From contig CALOFP010000003.1 in assembly GCA_942492635.1 (NCBI GenBank), positions 558,001-622,000 on the forward strand: 64,000 nt of DNA. Direction: 5' to 3'. Below the pieces are notes generated by a model that had not been told where the DNA came from, searched no databases, and was given only the letters and a program-made list of their open reading frames with translations. Positions 44,916-53,924 of the stretch are shown piece after piece. The position numbers were made by a program, and so were the translations under genes. Origin of the DNA: CALOFP01 sp942492635 (lineage in GTDB: Bacteria > UBP6 > UBA1177 > CALOFP01). The stretch's first letter is position 1, and each line of letters begins with the position of its first letter.

Positions 44916-45815
44916 TTAGTCCATTGCAGCCGCAAGAGCGATCGACATGAGTTTAGCTGTATCTGTATCGGCACGTGATGTGAGAACGACGGGAACCTTT
45001 GCTCCCATGATTACTGCTGCGGAAACTGCTCCGCCGATGAAGTTGAGTGACTTGTAGAGAACGTTTCCTGCCTCGATGTCGGGGCAGAGGATGATGTCCG
45101 CGTCTCCGCCCACTTCACTCTCGATTCCCTTGTGGTGGCATGCTTCTGCTGAAACCGCGTTGTCAAGAGCGAGAGGTCCGTCAACGATACATCCCTTGAT
45201 CTGTCCTCTTTTGTTCATCATAGTAAGCATTGCTGCGTGAACGGTCGGCTCCATTTTCGGGTTGACGACTTCAACGGCACCGATTGCTGCAACCTTGGGA
45301 TTCTTCACACCGAGCTTGTGGTAGGCTTCAACTGCATTTTTAACGATTGCAATCTTCTCCTTGAAGTCGGGAGCAACGTTCATTGCGGCATCTGTTACGG
45401 CGATAAGCTTGTGGTAGTGAGGAGTTTCGAAGAAGGCAACGTGGCTGAGCGTAGCACCCTTCCTGAGTCCGTTCTCCTTGTCGAGTACCGCACGGAGAAG
45501 GTCTGCCGTTCCTACGAGTCCCTTCATGAGTACATCGGCCTTTCCTTCGCGAACAAGGCTTACCGCTACTCTTGAAGCCTTCGCAGGATTCTTTTCGTCA
45601 ATTATCTCTATACCCTCAAGGTTGAATCCTATCTCGGAGGCGATTTTCTCTATTCCCTCCTTATCACCAACGAGAAGGGGCTGTACGATTCCCTCCTTCA
45701 TGGCGTTTCCTACAGCTTCGAGAACCGGTTTGTCGGCTGCAGCTGCTACGGCAAGACGCCGTGTTTCTTTCTGTTTTGCAAGTTCGATAAAACCCTGAAG
45801 GGATTTCAAAATCAT
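44916..45815 (-). CDS. ptb: Phosphate butyryltransferase
   Basis: Transfers butyryl from CoA to phosphate, giving butyryl phosphate for Buk. The 299-residue length and the motifs MKGLVGTADLLRAVL, LSHVAFFETP and PDIEAGNVLYKSL fit the Ptb/Pta family, Ptb branch. A strong AGGAGG precedes the start. One base separates it from the ptsI stop. Together with buk it suggests butyrate or branched-chain acyl metabolism linked in expression to the regulatory PTS genes. Confidence 0.93.
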   Translation of the reverse strand: MILKSLQGFIELAKQKETRRLAVAAAADKPVLEAVGNAMKEGIVQPLLVGDKEGIEKIASEIGFNLEGIEIIDEKNPAKASRVAVSLVREGKADVLMKGLVGTADLLRAVLDKENGLRKGATLSHVAFFETPHYHKLIAVTDAAMNVAPDFKEKIAIVKNAVEAYHKLGVKNPKVAAIGAVEVVNPKMEPTVHAAMLTMMNKRGQIKGCIVDGPLALDNAVSAEACHHKGIESEVGGDADIILCPDIEAGNVLYKSLNFIGGAVSAAVIMGAKVPVVLTSRADTDTAKLMSIALAAAMD

Positions 45816-45816
45816 T

Positions 45817-47610
45817 CTATCCTCCTTTTTCGATCTTGAACCATGTCTTCTTAAATATATTCGGATACTTGGACGTCATTTCCGTTTCAAGTATCTCTTT
45901 AAGCTCGTTGTTTGTCTCCACATCGAGTACACGCTCGAGAAGCTTTCTCCCCTCATCGTGAAAACCGCTGCGGATGATCTTCTTTATTATCGGCATGGCC
46001 ATCGGGCTCATGCTGAGTGAGTGAATCCCCATTCCCATGAGAAGCAGTGAGAAGAAGGGGTCACCACCCATCTCACCGCAGACACTCATCTCTATTCCGT
46101 TCTCATCCGCTATCTTCGCAAGGTTGTTCAGCGCCCTGATGACAGCCGGATGGAAGTGCGAAAAGTACTGGCTGAGACTCTTGTCCTGCCTCTCAACCGC
46201 CATCATGTACTGGATGAGATCGTTTGTCCCGACACTGAAGAAATCCACCTCCTTTGCAAGGATATCCGCTATGAAAAGTGTGGAAGGCAGCTCGATCATG
46301 GCTCCGACCTTTATCTTCTCCACAGCACTTTCCATTCCCAGATCCTTCGCCTCCCTGGAAAGAAGTTCCCTGAACTGACGTATCTCGCAGACGGAGGATA
46401 CGAAGGGCAGAAGAATTTTGAGGTTTCCGAGTTCGCTCGCCCGGATGAGTCCACGAAGCTGTGGAATGAATATTTCCGGATAGCTGAAGCAGAATCTTAT
46501 GCCCCTGAGTCCCATTGACCCTGTGTTGACGATGTTGCCCTCCTTGTCTCCGCCGAAATCGAATACCCTGATGGTGACCTCCATCGGGAGTGCCCGGTGA
46601 AGTATTTCGTAGTAGAGATGGTAGTGCTCGTCCTCTGTGGGTATCGTCTCGTTTTCGAGAAACATGAGTTCGGTGCGGAATAGACCTATGAATTCGCCTC
46701 CGTACTTCTTGACCTGCTCGACCTCCTCCTCTATCTCGATGTTCGCACCGATTCTCAAGCGGTAGTCGTCTTTCGAGAGGGATGGAAGATGGGAATCCTC
46801 CAGAAAGCGGGCGAAGTACTCGTCGTAGTGCTTCTTCCGCTGATGGTATACGTTGGTTTCGACGTTTTCCGGGTTGATTATGACATCACCCTTCACTCCG
46901 TCGACGATTATGTCGTCGCCGCGGCTAACGCTCTTCATCAGATCGTTGACCGCAAGGACGGCGGGAATTTCAAGAGACCGGAGCACGACGCTCAGGTGAC
47001 TTACCCCTCCGGGCATCTCCAGAACTATTCCCTTTATGAAACGGTTTTTCGAGAGACTGCTGAGATCGGAAATCGTGAGGCTGTGGGCGCAGAGAACAAA
47101 ATCCTCCTCCGGAAGATTCTTTATGTAACCGCTGCCGGAATCCTCTCCGAGAAGCGAGTTGAGAAGCTTGTCCTTTATAACTTCGAGGTCGGCTATCTTT
47201 GCCCTGATGTAGTAGTCCCCTCCGCTGTTTCTGAGCATCTCGGACATCTCCTCGAAAACGTTCAGAACAGCCCATTCCGCGTTTATGCCGTCATCCATGA
47301 TCTCCTCGCTCACCTTGTCCAGAATCATCGGATCGACAAGCATCATCCTGTGAGCTTCCAGTATGGACATGGCCTCTCCGGGAAGTTCCTTCCGTTCCAT
47401 GATGTGGCGGATTTCGCTTTCGGCTGAGTCTACAGCCTGTATGAATCTCTCACGCTCATCAATCCGAACGCTCTCACCTCCCCTGAGTCGTGTATGGGGA
47501 ATAAGGGAAAAGTTCTTGTCGATGAAAAAGAGAGTTCCGATCCCGATTCCCTCTACGATCTTTTCCCCCGAAAGGGCGATACGTGCACTTCTTCCCGATC
47601 TTTTTACCAT
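45817..47610 (-). CDS. ptsI: PTS enzyme I (phosphoenolpyruvate-protein phosphotransferase)
   Basis: Takes phosphate from PEP and passes it to HPr. A 597-residue protein, slightly longer than usual. The phosphorylated histidine is H205 in PGGVSHLSVVL, where the usual TSH reads VSH. The PEP-binding barrel shows RTELMFLENE, GTNDLIQYMMAVER and VCGEMGGDPF, where AGDP reads GGDP. The start overlaps the HPr stop by one base (TGATG). No EIIB or EIIC lies nearby, so its phosphate flow probably serves regulation through the EIIA proteins of this operon. Confidence 0.95.
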   Translation of the reverse strand: MVKRSGRSARIALSGEKIVEGIGIGTLFFIDKNFSLIPHTRLRGGESVRIDERERFIQAVDSAESEIRHIMERKELPGEAMSILEAHRMMLVDPMILDKVSEEIMDDGINAEWAVLNVFEEMSEMLRNSGGDYYIRAKIADLEVIKDKLLNSLLGEDSGSGYIKNLPEEDFVLCAHSLTISDLSSLSKNRFIKGIVLEMPGGVSHLSVVLRSLEIPAVLAVNDLMKSVSRGDDIIVDGVKGDVIINPENVETNVYHQRKKHYDEYFARFLEDSHLPSLSKDDYRLRIGANIEIEEEVEQVKKYGGEFIGLFRTELMFLENETIPTEDEHYHLYYEILHRALPMEVTIRVFDFGGDKEGNIVNTGSMGLRGIRFCFSYPEIFIPQLRGLIRASELGNLKILLPFVSSVCEIRQFRELLSREAKDLGMESAVEKIKVGAMIELPSTLFIADILAKEVDFFSVGTNDLIQYMMAVERQDKSLSQYFSHFHPAVIRALNNLAKIADENGIEMSVCGEMGGDPFFSLLLMGMGIHSLSMSPMAMPIIKKIIRSGFHDEGRKLLERVLDVETNNELKEILETEMTSKYPNIFKKTWFKIEKGG

Positions 47611-47876
47611 CAGTTCTCTTCGTCGAATTTGTTGTTAACAAGAGTCAGAAGTGTGTCCATACACTCCTTCTCATCCTCTCCCTGGGTAATGATCCTTATC
47701 ATGCTTCCGAATGGTGCGGCAAGCATCAGAATACCCATTATGCTCTTTGCATTCACCTTTATGCCGTCTTTTTCCATCTCAACTTTGCATCTGAACCGCT
47801 CCGCCTTCTTGACAAAGAGACTGGCGGCCCTTGCATGCAGTCCGAGCCGGTTGATGATTTTAACTTCGTTTTCCAC
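47610..47876 (-). CDS. ptsH: Phosphocarrier protein HPr
   Basis: An 88-residue carrier. H14 in RLGLHARAA is the site phosphorylated by enzyme I. S45 in AKSIMGIL matches the Ser46 regulatory site targeted by HPr kinase, which is encoded two genes upstream. The GTG at 47876 was chosen because GGAG lies just upstream and the HPr fold starts there. The longer in-frame extension overlaps the EIIA gene. Confidence 0.94.
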   Translation of the reverse strand: MENEVKIINRLGLHARAASLFVKKAERFRCKVEMEKDGIKVNAKSIMGILMLAAPFGSMIRIITQGEDEKECMDTLLTLVNNKFDEEN

Positions 47877-47878
47877 AG

Positions 47879-48310
47879 CTATCTCCTCTCTCTTGCCATA
47901 AGCAGTTTCTTTGCGCTCATCTGGCTGTCGGAACCGCACTGTACGATTCCGGCCACCATCTCGGAAAGATCACACTCTTCGTCATCCATATGCTCGAATG
48001 CGTAGATAACCATCGGAAGATTGACGCCCGAAACGATATCCACATTCTCCTTCTTCGCCAGGGTGAAGGCGACGTTGGAGGGACTTCCCCCGAATATGTC
48101 GACAAAGATGATTACCTTCTCTCCGGCCCGAATCCTCTTTTCGACACTCTTTCTTATCTCTTCCTGAAGCTTGTCCATGTCAGGAAGCATGGAGTAGTCG
48201 ATGGATACGACCTTGGTTCTTTCGGTATAGTTGCCCTTCATGATGAATTCTGCCGTCCGCACAAGTGTCTGACCCAGTTCACCGTGTGTAATCAAGAGAA
48301 ATGAAAACAT
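47879..48310 (-). CDS. PTS EIIA, mannose/fructose (PTS-IIA-man) type
   Basis: A 143-residue single-domain EIIA. H9 in LLITHGELG is the likely phosphorylation site, and VDIFGGSPSNVAF is typical of the mannose-class fold. It stands without its IIB, IIC and IID partners, between HPr and HPr kinase. This is a common arrangement in regulatory PTS clusters. It would receive phosphate from HPr and signal carbon state. Confidence 0.92.
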   Translation of the reverse strand: MFSFLLITHGELGQTLVRTAEFIMKGNYTERTKVVSIDYSMLPDMDKLQEEIRKSVEKRIRAGEKVIIFVDIFGGSPSNVAFTLAKKENVDIVSGVNLPMVIYAFEHMDDEECDLSEMVAGIVQCGSDSQMSAKKLLMARERR

Positions 48311-49266
48311 TACTCCTCTCCCATCCTGCTAAGTTTTTCATCCAGTTTGCGTTCGAACTCCCTGGCTACGTTTATTCCCTGTTTCTTGAGAAGGTAATCT
48401 CTCGAGATCGCCTCCATGATGCTGCTCAGGTTAGATCCCTGTCTTACGGGAATAACGTAGTAGGGTTTTTCAACCCCGAAAATTTCGTAGTAGCGTACGG
48501 TTGACCCTATACGCTCGTATTCGAAGTGATTGTCCTCGTCCCAGAGCGCCAGCCTTACTACGGTATCGATCTCCTTTTTCATCGACACCGCCGTAACCCC
48601 GAACATCCTCTGAAGGTCCACAAGCCCTATCCCTCTGATTTCAAGAAGGTTTTTCATCATTTCGTTACTCGAACCAAGAAGACGATCCGGAGGAATGTAC
48701 TTGATCTCGACAACGTCGTCCGCGATAAGCTTATGCCCGCGCATGACAAGATCGATCGATGTTTCACTCTTTCCCACGCCGCTGTCGCCCATTATGAGCA
48801 TTCCTACTCCGAAGACGTCTATCAGCTGGGCGTGGAGGGTTGTAAAAACTGCGAGAACCTTGTTGAGGTAGTCCTTGATGTAGTCGATGAACTTGCTGGA
48901 AATCATCTCCGTCGAAAAGAGAGGGATGTCGTACTGCTCCGCAATCTCCAGAAAGTAGGCGGGCGGTTTCACCGGATCGGTGAATACGACGCACACCGGC
49001 TTCTCCCTGAGAAACGTGGTCACCATTTCCCTCTTCTTTTCCTTGGAAAGGGTGTTCAGATAATCCATCTCGCTCTTTCCGAAAAGCTGAACCCTGTCTC
49101 TGTAGAGGTGATCGATGAATCCCGCGATGCTGAGTCCGACAATCTGAACGCGGTTGTCGGTGATTTCCCTCTTCCCTATCTCCGCCTCGGACATGTTTTC
49201 CAATGTCAACTTAAGCTCTCTCTGCTCCAGGAGCTTCTTCATCGACACCGGACCCGACATTGCCAT
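48310..49266 (-). CDS. hprK: HPr kinase/phosphorylase
   Basis: A 318-residue bifunctional enzyme that phosphorylates HPr at the regulatory serine and can remove the phosphate. The P-loop GDSGVGKS is at 160-167, with LIADDVVEIK and the HprK signature EIRGIGLVDLQRMFG further on. The N-terminal DRTGG-like region is shorter and more diverged. The ATG overlaps the ptsN stop (TGATG). Its target serine is conserved in the HPr of the same operon. Confidence 0.95.
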   Translation of the reverse strand: MAMSGPVSMKKLLEQRELKLTLENMSEAEIGKREITDNRVQIVGLSIAGFIDHLYRDRVQLFGKSEMDYLNTLSKEKKREMVTTFLREKPVCVVFTDPVKPPAYFLEIAEQYDIPLFSTEMISSKFIDYIKDYLNKVLAVFTTLHAQLIDVFGVGMLIMGDSGVGKSETSIDLVMRGHKLIADDVVEIKYIPPDRLLGSSNEMMKNLLEIRGIGLVDLQRMFGVTAVSMKKEIDTVVRLALWDEDNHFEYERIGSTVRYYEIFGVEKPYYVIPVRQGSNLSSIMEAISRDYLLKKQGINVAREFERKLDEKLSRMGEE

Positions 49267-49718
49267 CAGTCCAGCTCCTCGATGATTCTTATGAGATCTT
49301 CCGTGCTTTCTGCCGAGATAAGTTCGGATCGTATCGACTTGTCGTTGCAGATGATGGAGATCTGCGAGAGAAGCTTGAGGTAGAGAAGGTTGTTCCCTTC
49401 CGGAACTATCAGCATGAAGACAAGTCTTACTCCCTCACCGTCAACGCTTCCGTACTCCACGGGATTCTCCGTAGTCGCGACAAGAAGCACGATATCCTTT
49501 ATTCCCCGAATCCTTCCATGGGGTATTGCAACCCCGTTTCCGATGCCCGTCGTTCCGTACTTCTCTCTTTCCAGAACTGCGTCGACAATACGTCCGGCAT
49601 CAAGTCCCCGCTCCCTTTCTATACGGGCGGCGAGCTTTTCGATAAGATCTTTTCCGTTCTCCGCATCAACGCGGCTCACTACAAGTTCTTTTTTAAGAAA
49701 ATCAATTACCTTGCACAC
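49266..49718 (-). CDS. ptsN: Nitrogen-type PTS EIIA (PtsN)
   Basis: A 150-residue EIIA-Ntr/fructose-type protein. H67 in GNGVAIPHGRI is the phosphorylation site. It lies two bases after rpoN, the classical neighbour of ptsN. It probably acts as a regulator (nitrogen or potassium status in other bacteria) and not in transport. Confidence 0.94.
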   Translation of the reverse strand: MCKVIDFLKKELVVSRVDAENGKDLIEKLAARIERERGLDAGRIVDAVLEREKYGTTGIGNGVAIPHGRIRGIKDIVLLVATTENPVEYGSVDGEGVRLVFMLIVPEGNNLLYLKLLSQISIICNDKSIRSELISAESTEDLIRIIEELD

Positions 49719-49720
49719 TG

Positions 49721-51271
49721 TCAGCTCCCGATTGAAAACTCGTAATTCTTCTTCCTTTCTCTTGCTGAAGGAATTTTCAGTTTCGCCCTGTACTTTGCTA
49801 CGGTACGACGGGCAACCACGATACCCTCTCGCGAAAGGATGTTTGCAATATCCTCGTCGCTGAGGGGCGAGGTTCTGTTCTCGTTCTCCACGATTTCGGT
49901 AATCTTGGATTCGAGATGTCTGTTCGTAGCGGGTACGGCCTCGTTCACCTTCTTTACGAAAAAGTACTTGAGTTCGTAAATTCCGTGAGGCGTAACCGCA
50001 TACTTTCCGTTTGTAAGCCTCGATACCGTACTCTGGTGTCTTTCTATATCATCGGCGATTACCTTGAGCGTAAGGGGCTTTAGAAAATCCTCCCCGAACT
50101 CAAGGAATGCCTTCTGGTATGTAAAAATGCTCGAAGCTACCTGGTAGAGAGTTCTGTTCCTCTCACTCAGGCTCTTTACGATCCACTCCGCAGCCCTGTA
50201 GCGTTCCTTCATGAAATCACGACCCTTCCGGTCACAGGACTTTTCCATCTGCTTGTCGTATACGGAAGTGTTGATCTTGAGAGAGGGAATGAACTTGTTT
50301 TCCATCTCTATGATCACCTCTCCTCCGACGAGGTGCACCCGAAGGTCGGGAACAACCGTCTGTGCGATGAAGTTGTCGTATCCGAATCCAGGATAGGGAG
50401 GAACCCCCTTCAGGACGGAGAGCATATCCTTGAAGAGCTCCTTGGATATTCCAAGAGAGCCGTAGACTCTGTCGTACTCCTTTCTGGAGAAAAGATCCAG
50501 CAGCTCGTCGGATGAAACAAACTTCTTGAGCGCTTCGCCCAGCTCGCCTTCCACTCTTTTCGGTTCGCTCTCGGAAAAGAGAAAGCAGAGGTAGTCCTTG
50601 AGGCTGTGACATCCCACACCTTCAGGTTCAAGTTTCTTCATCTCCTGCCTGGCGGCTCTCACAAAATCAAGCTCCGCTCCGAACATTTCGGCGATATCCT
50701 CGTCATCGTCCCTCAAAAAACCCATGGAGTCCAGATTGTAGGACATGTAGACCATGAGCTCCTTTATCTCATCATCGAGGGATGTGGCGTGAATCTGACG
50801 ATCAAGCTCCTCAGCCAGCGTCTCCTTGCTTGAAACAACGTTCTCATATGAAAAACTGGAGACGTCGTAATCGTTCTTCTTGCGAACGTGCGTATCTCCG
50901 AAACTGTTTCCCGCGTTGTTTTTGTATGTGTTCCAATCGAAATCGGCCATGACATCTGACATGTTCTCGTAACCGTCCGAAATCTTCACATCCTCAGTTC
51001 CCTCGGAGGAATTTTTGGCGCTGTCCTCGTAGGCTTTCAGGGCGTCCTGGTTTCTGTCGCCGTCCCTGCCCGTATCCAGCTCCTTTTCGTACTCTTCTCC
51101 CCAGTCCTCCACCTCAAGAAACGGATTCTGGGAAAGCTCATCGATGATGAACTCCCTGAGGTCGACCGTGTTCTTCTGAAGAAGTTCGATCCCCAACCTC
51201 ATTTCCTGAGTCATATTGAGCGTTTGGGTCTGTTTTAACGACTGTTCAAGTCTTGGTTTCATAGCATTCAT
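49721..51271 (-). CDS. rpoN: RNA polymerase sigma-54 factor RpoN
   Basis: A 516-residue sigma factor for -24/-12 promoters, needing enhancer-binding ATPases. Region I is Gln/Leu-rich (LEQSLKQTQTLNMTQEMRLG). An acidic region follows (about 50-110), then the core-binding part, a helix-turn-helix (QSTVSRLTNGKYAVTPHGIY) and the RpoN box ARRTVAKYRAKLKIPSARER. It is the first gene of a long operon. The ATG at 51271 fits the promoter at 51298-51326; an in-frame ATG at 51262 is an alternative. Confidence 0.95.
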   Translation of the reverse strand: MNAMKPRLEQSLKQTQTLNMTQEMRLGIELLQKNTVDLREFIIDELSQNPFLEVEDWGEEYEKELDTGRDGDRNQDALKAYEDSAKNSSEGTEDVKISDGYENMSDVMADFDWNTYKNNAGNSFGDTHVRKKNDYDVSSFSYENVVSSKETLAEELDRQIHATSLDDEIKELMVYMSYNLDSMGFLRDDDEDIAEMFGAELDFVRAARQEMKKLEPEGVGCHSLKDYLCFLFSESEPKRVEGELGEALKKFVSSDELLDLFSRKEYDRVYGSLGISKELFKDMLSVLKGVPPYPGFGYDNFIAQTVVPDLRVHLVGGEVIIEMENKFIPSLKINTSVYDKQMEKSCDRKGRDFMKERYRAAEWIVKSLSERNRTLYQVASSIFTYQKAFLEFGEDFLKPLTLKVIADDIERHQSTVSRLTNGKYAVTPHGIYELKYFFVKKVNEAVPATNRHLESKITEIVENENRTSPLSDEDIANILSREGIVVARRTVAKYRAKLKIPSARERKKNYEFSIGS

Positions 51272-51297
51272 ATAGCTACCCGCAAAAAAATCACCGC

Positions 51298-51326
51298 ATT
51301 ATATATGAAAACGAACCTATTGGCAA
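51298..51326 (-). promoter_or_regulatory. Sigma-70-type promoter of the rpoN operon
   Basis: On the minus strand TTGCCA (51326-51321) and a perfect TATAAT (51303-51298) are 17 bases apart. The start would lie near 51291, about 20 bases before the rpoN ATG. It may drive all eleven genes down to the amidohydrolase. Confidence 0.65.
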
Positions 51327-51520
51327 CAATATTGCATTGAAATTATCACCACCAATAAATTCAACCACATAACATTCTCTAATGGATTCTCATGCTTAGC
51401 GGATCCACCCCCTTTTTTCAAAAATCGCTAAAAAAATCGGACTGCAATGAAAAAAAATTATCAAAAGGACCAAAAAATCAAAAAAGTATACACTTATTCC
51501 GGTCAACCGTCGATTTTCAT

Positions 51521-51548
51521 TTGACTTGCAGTTTTTTGTTGTTATAAT
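51521..51548 (+). promoter_or_regulatory. Sigma-70-type promoter of the mre operon
   Basis: TTGACT (51521-51526) and a perfect TATAAT (51543-51548) with a 16-base spacer. Transcription from about 51555 leaves a short leader to the mreB ATG at 51583, and excludes the earlier in-frame start inside the promoter. The divergent interval between the two promoters (51327-51520) is AT-rich without a gene. Confidence 0.65.
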
Positions 51549-51582
51549 TCCCACGGTTTTTTGTATTTATAAGGTAACTATT

Positions 51583-52620
51583 ATGGCACTTGACAACATA
51601 CTTTCTTTTTTCACAAGCGATATCGCAATAGACCTCGGAACCGCCAACACTCTAATCTACGTAAAAGGAGAGGGAATCGTCGCTAACGAACCCAGCGTCG
51701 TGGCAGTTCAGCAGAAGGACAGCAGAGGGGCAAAATCTGTTATTGCCGTAGGAATCGAGGCGAAGAAGATGATAGGAAAAGCTCCCTTAAACATTGATGT
51801 AATCCGCCCCCTCAGGGACGGAGTCATCGCCGATTTCGAAGTAACTCACCAGATGCTCAGATACTTCATCAAGCACGCATACAAGAAGGGAAGCCTCATA
51901 AAGCCCCGCATCGCCATCGGAGTTCCCTACGGAATCACCGAGGTTGAGAAGAGAACCGTCCGCGAGGCGGCGCACAGTGCGGGCGCGAGAGAAGTTTTTC
52001 TCGTCGAACAGCCCATGGCAGCCGCAGTGGGATCGGATCTTCCCGTTGCCGACCCGACAGGAAACATGATCGTCGACATCGGCGGAGGAACCACGGAGGT
52101 GGCAGTCATATCCCTGGCCGGCATCGTCTACTCCCGAAGTGTGAAGGTTGCCGGAGACAAGATGGACGAGGGAATCATCAACCACATAAAGAAGAAGTAC
52201 AACCTGGCTATCGGAGAGCGGATGGCAGAGAACATAAAAACCACCATCGGAAACGCCTACGCCGATGAAAAGAAGGAATTTATGGAGGTCAAGGGTCTCG
52301 ACCTCGTGGCCGGTGTCCCGAAGACGATCGAAATCAACTCCGAAGAGATCAGGGAAAGCCTTTCCGAATCTGTCAACTCTATCGTTTCAGCAGTAAAAAC
52401 CGTTCTCGAGAACACTCCCCCTGAACTTGCAGCCGACATAGTGGACAAGGGAATCGTGCTTGCCGGAGGCGGTGCACTTCTCAAGAATCTTGATATTCTC
52501 ATCAGGGAGGAGACAAACCTTCCCGTAATCATTGCCGAGGATCCTCTCAAATCGGTTGTTATGGGAACAGGTAAAATCCTTGAAAACATTAAGCTTTTAA
52601 AGACAGTATCGCTGAGCTGA
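51583..52620 (+). CDS. mreB: Rod-shape protein MreB (actin homologue)
   Basis: A 345-residue ATP-binding filament protein guiding side-wall peptidoglycan synthesis. Actin-fold motifs: phosphate 1 IAIDLGTANTLIYVKG, phosphate 2 NMIVDIGGGTTEVAVIS, and adenosine motif GIVLAGGGALLKNLD. The ATG was chosen because the protein then begins MALDNILSFFTSD, as usual for MreB, and because of the promoter position. First gene of mreB-mreC-mreD-mrdA-rodA. Confidence 0.97.
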   Translation: MALDNILSFFTSDIAIDLGTANTLIYVKGEGIVANEPSVVAVQQKDSRGAKSVIAVGIEAKKMIGKAPLNIDVIRPLRDGVIADFEVTHQMLRYFIKHAYKKGSLIKPRIAIGVPYGITEVEKRTVREAAHSAGAREVFLVEQPMAAAVGSDLPVADPTGNMIVDIGGGTTEVAVISLAGIVYSRSVKVAGDKMDEGIINHIKKKYNLAIGERMAENIKTTIGNAYADEKKEFMEVKGLDLVAGVPKTIEINSEEIRESLSESVNSIVSAVKTVLENTPPELAADIVDKGIVLAGGGALLKNLDILIREETNLPVIIAEDPLKSVVMGTGKILENIKLLKTVSLS

Positions 52621-52621
52621 T

Positions 52622-53449
52622 TTGAACAGGAAGAGACTTTTCATAACGGTTCTCTCCTTTACCCTGCTGCTCTTTTTTCTCGCCCCGCTTCCGTTCAGTG
52701 AATTCGGGCTGCGTTTCGCCGGCGTCGGATCCGTCAGAATCTTCTTTGACGAGAGGATCAAGTCGCTTTGGAAAAACGTTGAGGTTCTGTTCGAACTTCA
52801 CGCCGTGGGAAAGAGAAATCGCGAACTGGAGAAGGAGCTTTCCAGACTTCGCGTGAACCTCATGATGAACGAGGGCATAAAGAGGGAGAACGAGGAACTT
52901 TCAAAACTTCTCAAGATAAAGGACAGCTACAGCCGCTACGCCATAATACCCGCCCGTATCCTCAACTATTCGGCGGTAAATCCCAACAGGATAACCGTGC
53001 ACTTTCCGCCCAAGTACAAAAGATACATGTCGGGAAGGGCAACGGTTGTTTCCAGCATGGGAATGGTCGGCCTGGTCTCCTCATTTTCCGAGGAGTCGGC
53101 GGAAGTGGAACTCATAACAAGCAAGCAGTTCACCATTCCTGCGGTTCTGGAATCTCGTGAAGAGTGCACAGCCGTTATCCGGGGAAACGGACGGAGCCTC
53201 TCCATACTCTTTCTCGACAAGGTTTGCGGAGAGCCTTCGGCCGAAGGAAAGAAGCTTCTCAGCGCCAACCTCAGCCAGAACTTCAGCCTCCCCTACATTC
53301 CCATCGGAATAATCGGGAACCTTGAGGAGGACAGCGGAAACATACTCTTTCTCAAGGGAGAGGCCATTCCCCTTTTCAAGAAAGGAAGACTTAATCATCT
53401 GTTCATAGTCGTCGGGGAGAGTTTTCAGGATGAAAAGCTTCACCGCTAG
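52622..53449 (+). CDS. mreC: Rod-shape protein MreC
   Basis: A 275-residue inner-membrane protein with one N-terminal membrane segment (about 7-24). A coiled coil follows (about 55-90, RELEKELSRLRVNLM), then the periplasmic beta-barrel part (ARILNYSAVNPNRITV, GMVGLVSS). It links MreB to PBP2. It starts with TTG one base after the mreB stop, without a clear ribosome site, so coupled translation is likely. It overlaps mreD by 20 bases. Confidence 0.93.
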   Translation: MNRKRLFITVLSFTLLLFFLAPLPFSEFGLRFAGVGSVRIFFDERIKSLWKNVEVLFELHAVGKRNRELEKELSRLRVNLMMNEGIKRENEELSKLLKIKDSYSRYAIIPARILNYSAVNPNRITVHFPPKYKRYMSGRATVVSSMGMVGLVSSFSEESAEVELITSKQFTIPAVLESREECTAVIRGNGRSLSILFLDKVCGEPSAEGKKLLSANLSQNFSLPYIPIGIIGNLEEDSGNILFLKGEAIPLFKKGRLNHLFIVVGESFQDEKLHR

Positions 53450-53924
53450 TTTTCTATTCAACATTTCACTTCTTTTTCTTCTCTTCTCACTCACGCTCTA
53501 CGTTCTCGGAGTTTCCCCCTTCCTCTTTCCCCATCTTCCTCTCTACTGCACTCTTCTCTCCTATGAAAAGAAAAGGAAAAAGCGGCTCGTGACCGGTATA
53601 ACCACACTCATCCTCTTCTCGTTTCTGTCAACTCCCCTTCCCATTCCATTTCTGCTTCTGCTCGCCACCCAGCTCTACATCTACACCCGACTCAGTTTCA
53701 ACGTCACCACATTCGATATTCCGGTTGTTGCGCTCATGGCAGCATTTTCATCCGGTTTCATCGTAAACATGAACCTGGCCGCCATGCACTTCATGACAAC
53801 GGGAACCGTTCCCTTCGGTAACATCGCACTCAACCTGATAACATCCAGTGCCATACTTCTGTTTCTGTTCATCACATTCAAGGAACGAATAAACCACATA
53901 TTTACAAGGGACTCCTGGCTATGA
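53430..53924 (+). CDS. mreD: Rod-shape protein MreD
   Basis: A 164-residue hydrophobic protein with about five membrane segments, in the expected place between mreC and mrdA. Sequence conservation in this family is weak; position and topology carry the call. It overlaps both neighbours slightly. Confidence 0.85.
   Translation: MKSFTASFLFNISLLFLLFSLTLYVLGVSPFLFPHLPLYCTLLSYEKKRKKRLVTGITTLILFSFLSTPLPIPFLLLLATQLYIYTRLSFNVTTFDIPVVALMAAFSSGFIVNMNLAAMHFMTTGTVPFGNIALNLITSSAILLFLFITFKERINHIFTRDSWL

Noticed and set aside
51526..51582. N-terminal extension of MreB
   Set aside because: It would start inside the promoter, and MreB proteins begin at the equivalent of the ATG at 51583.
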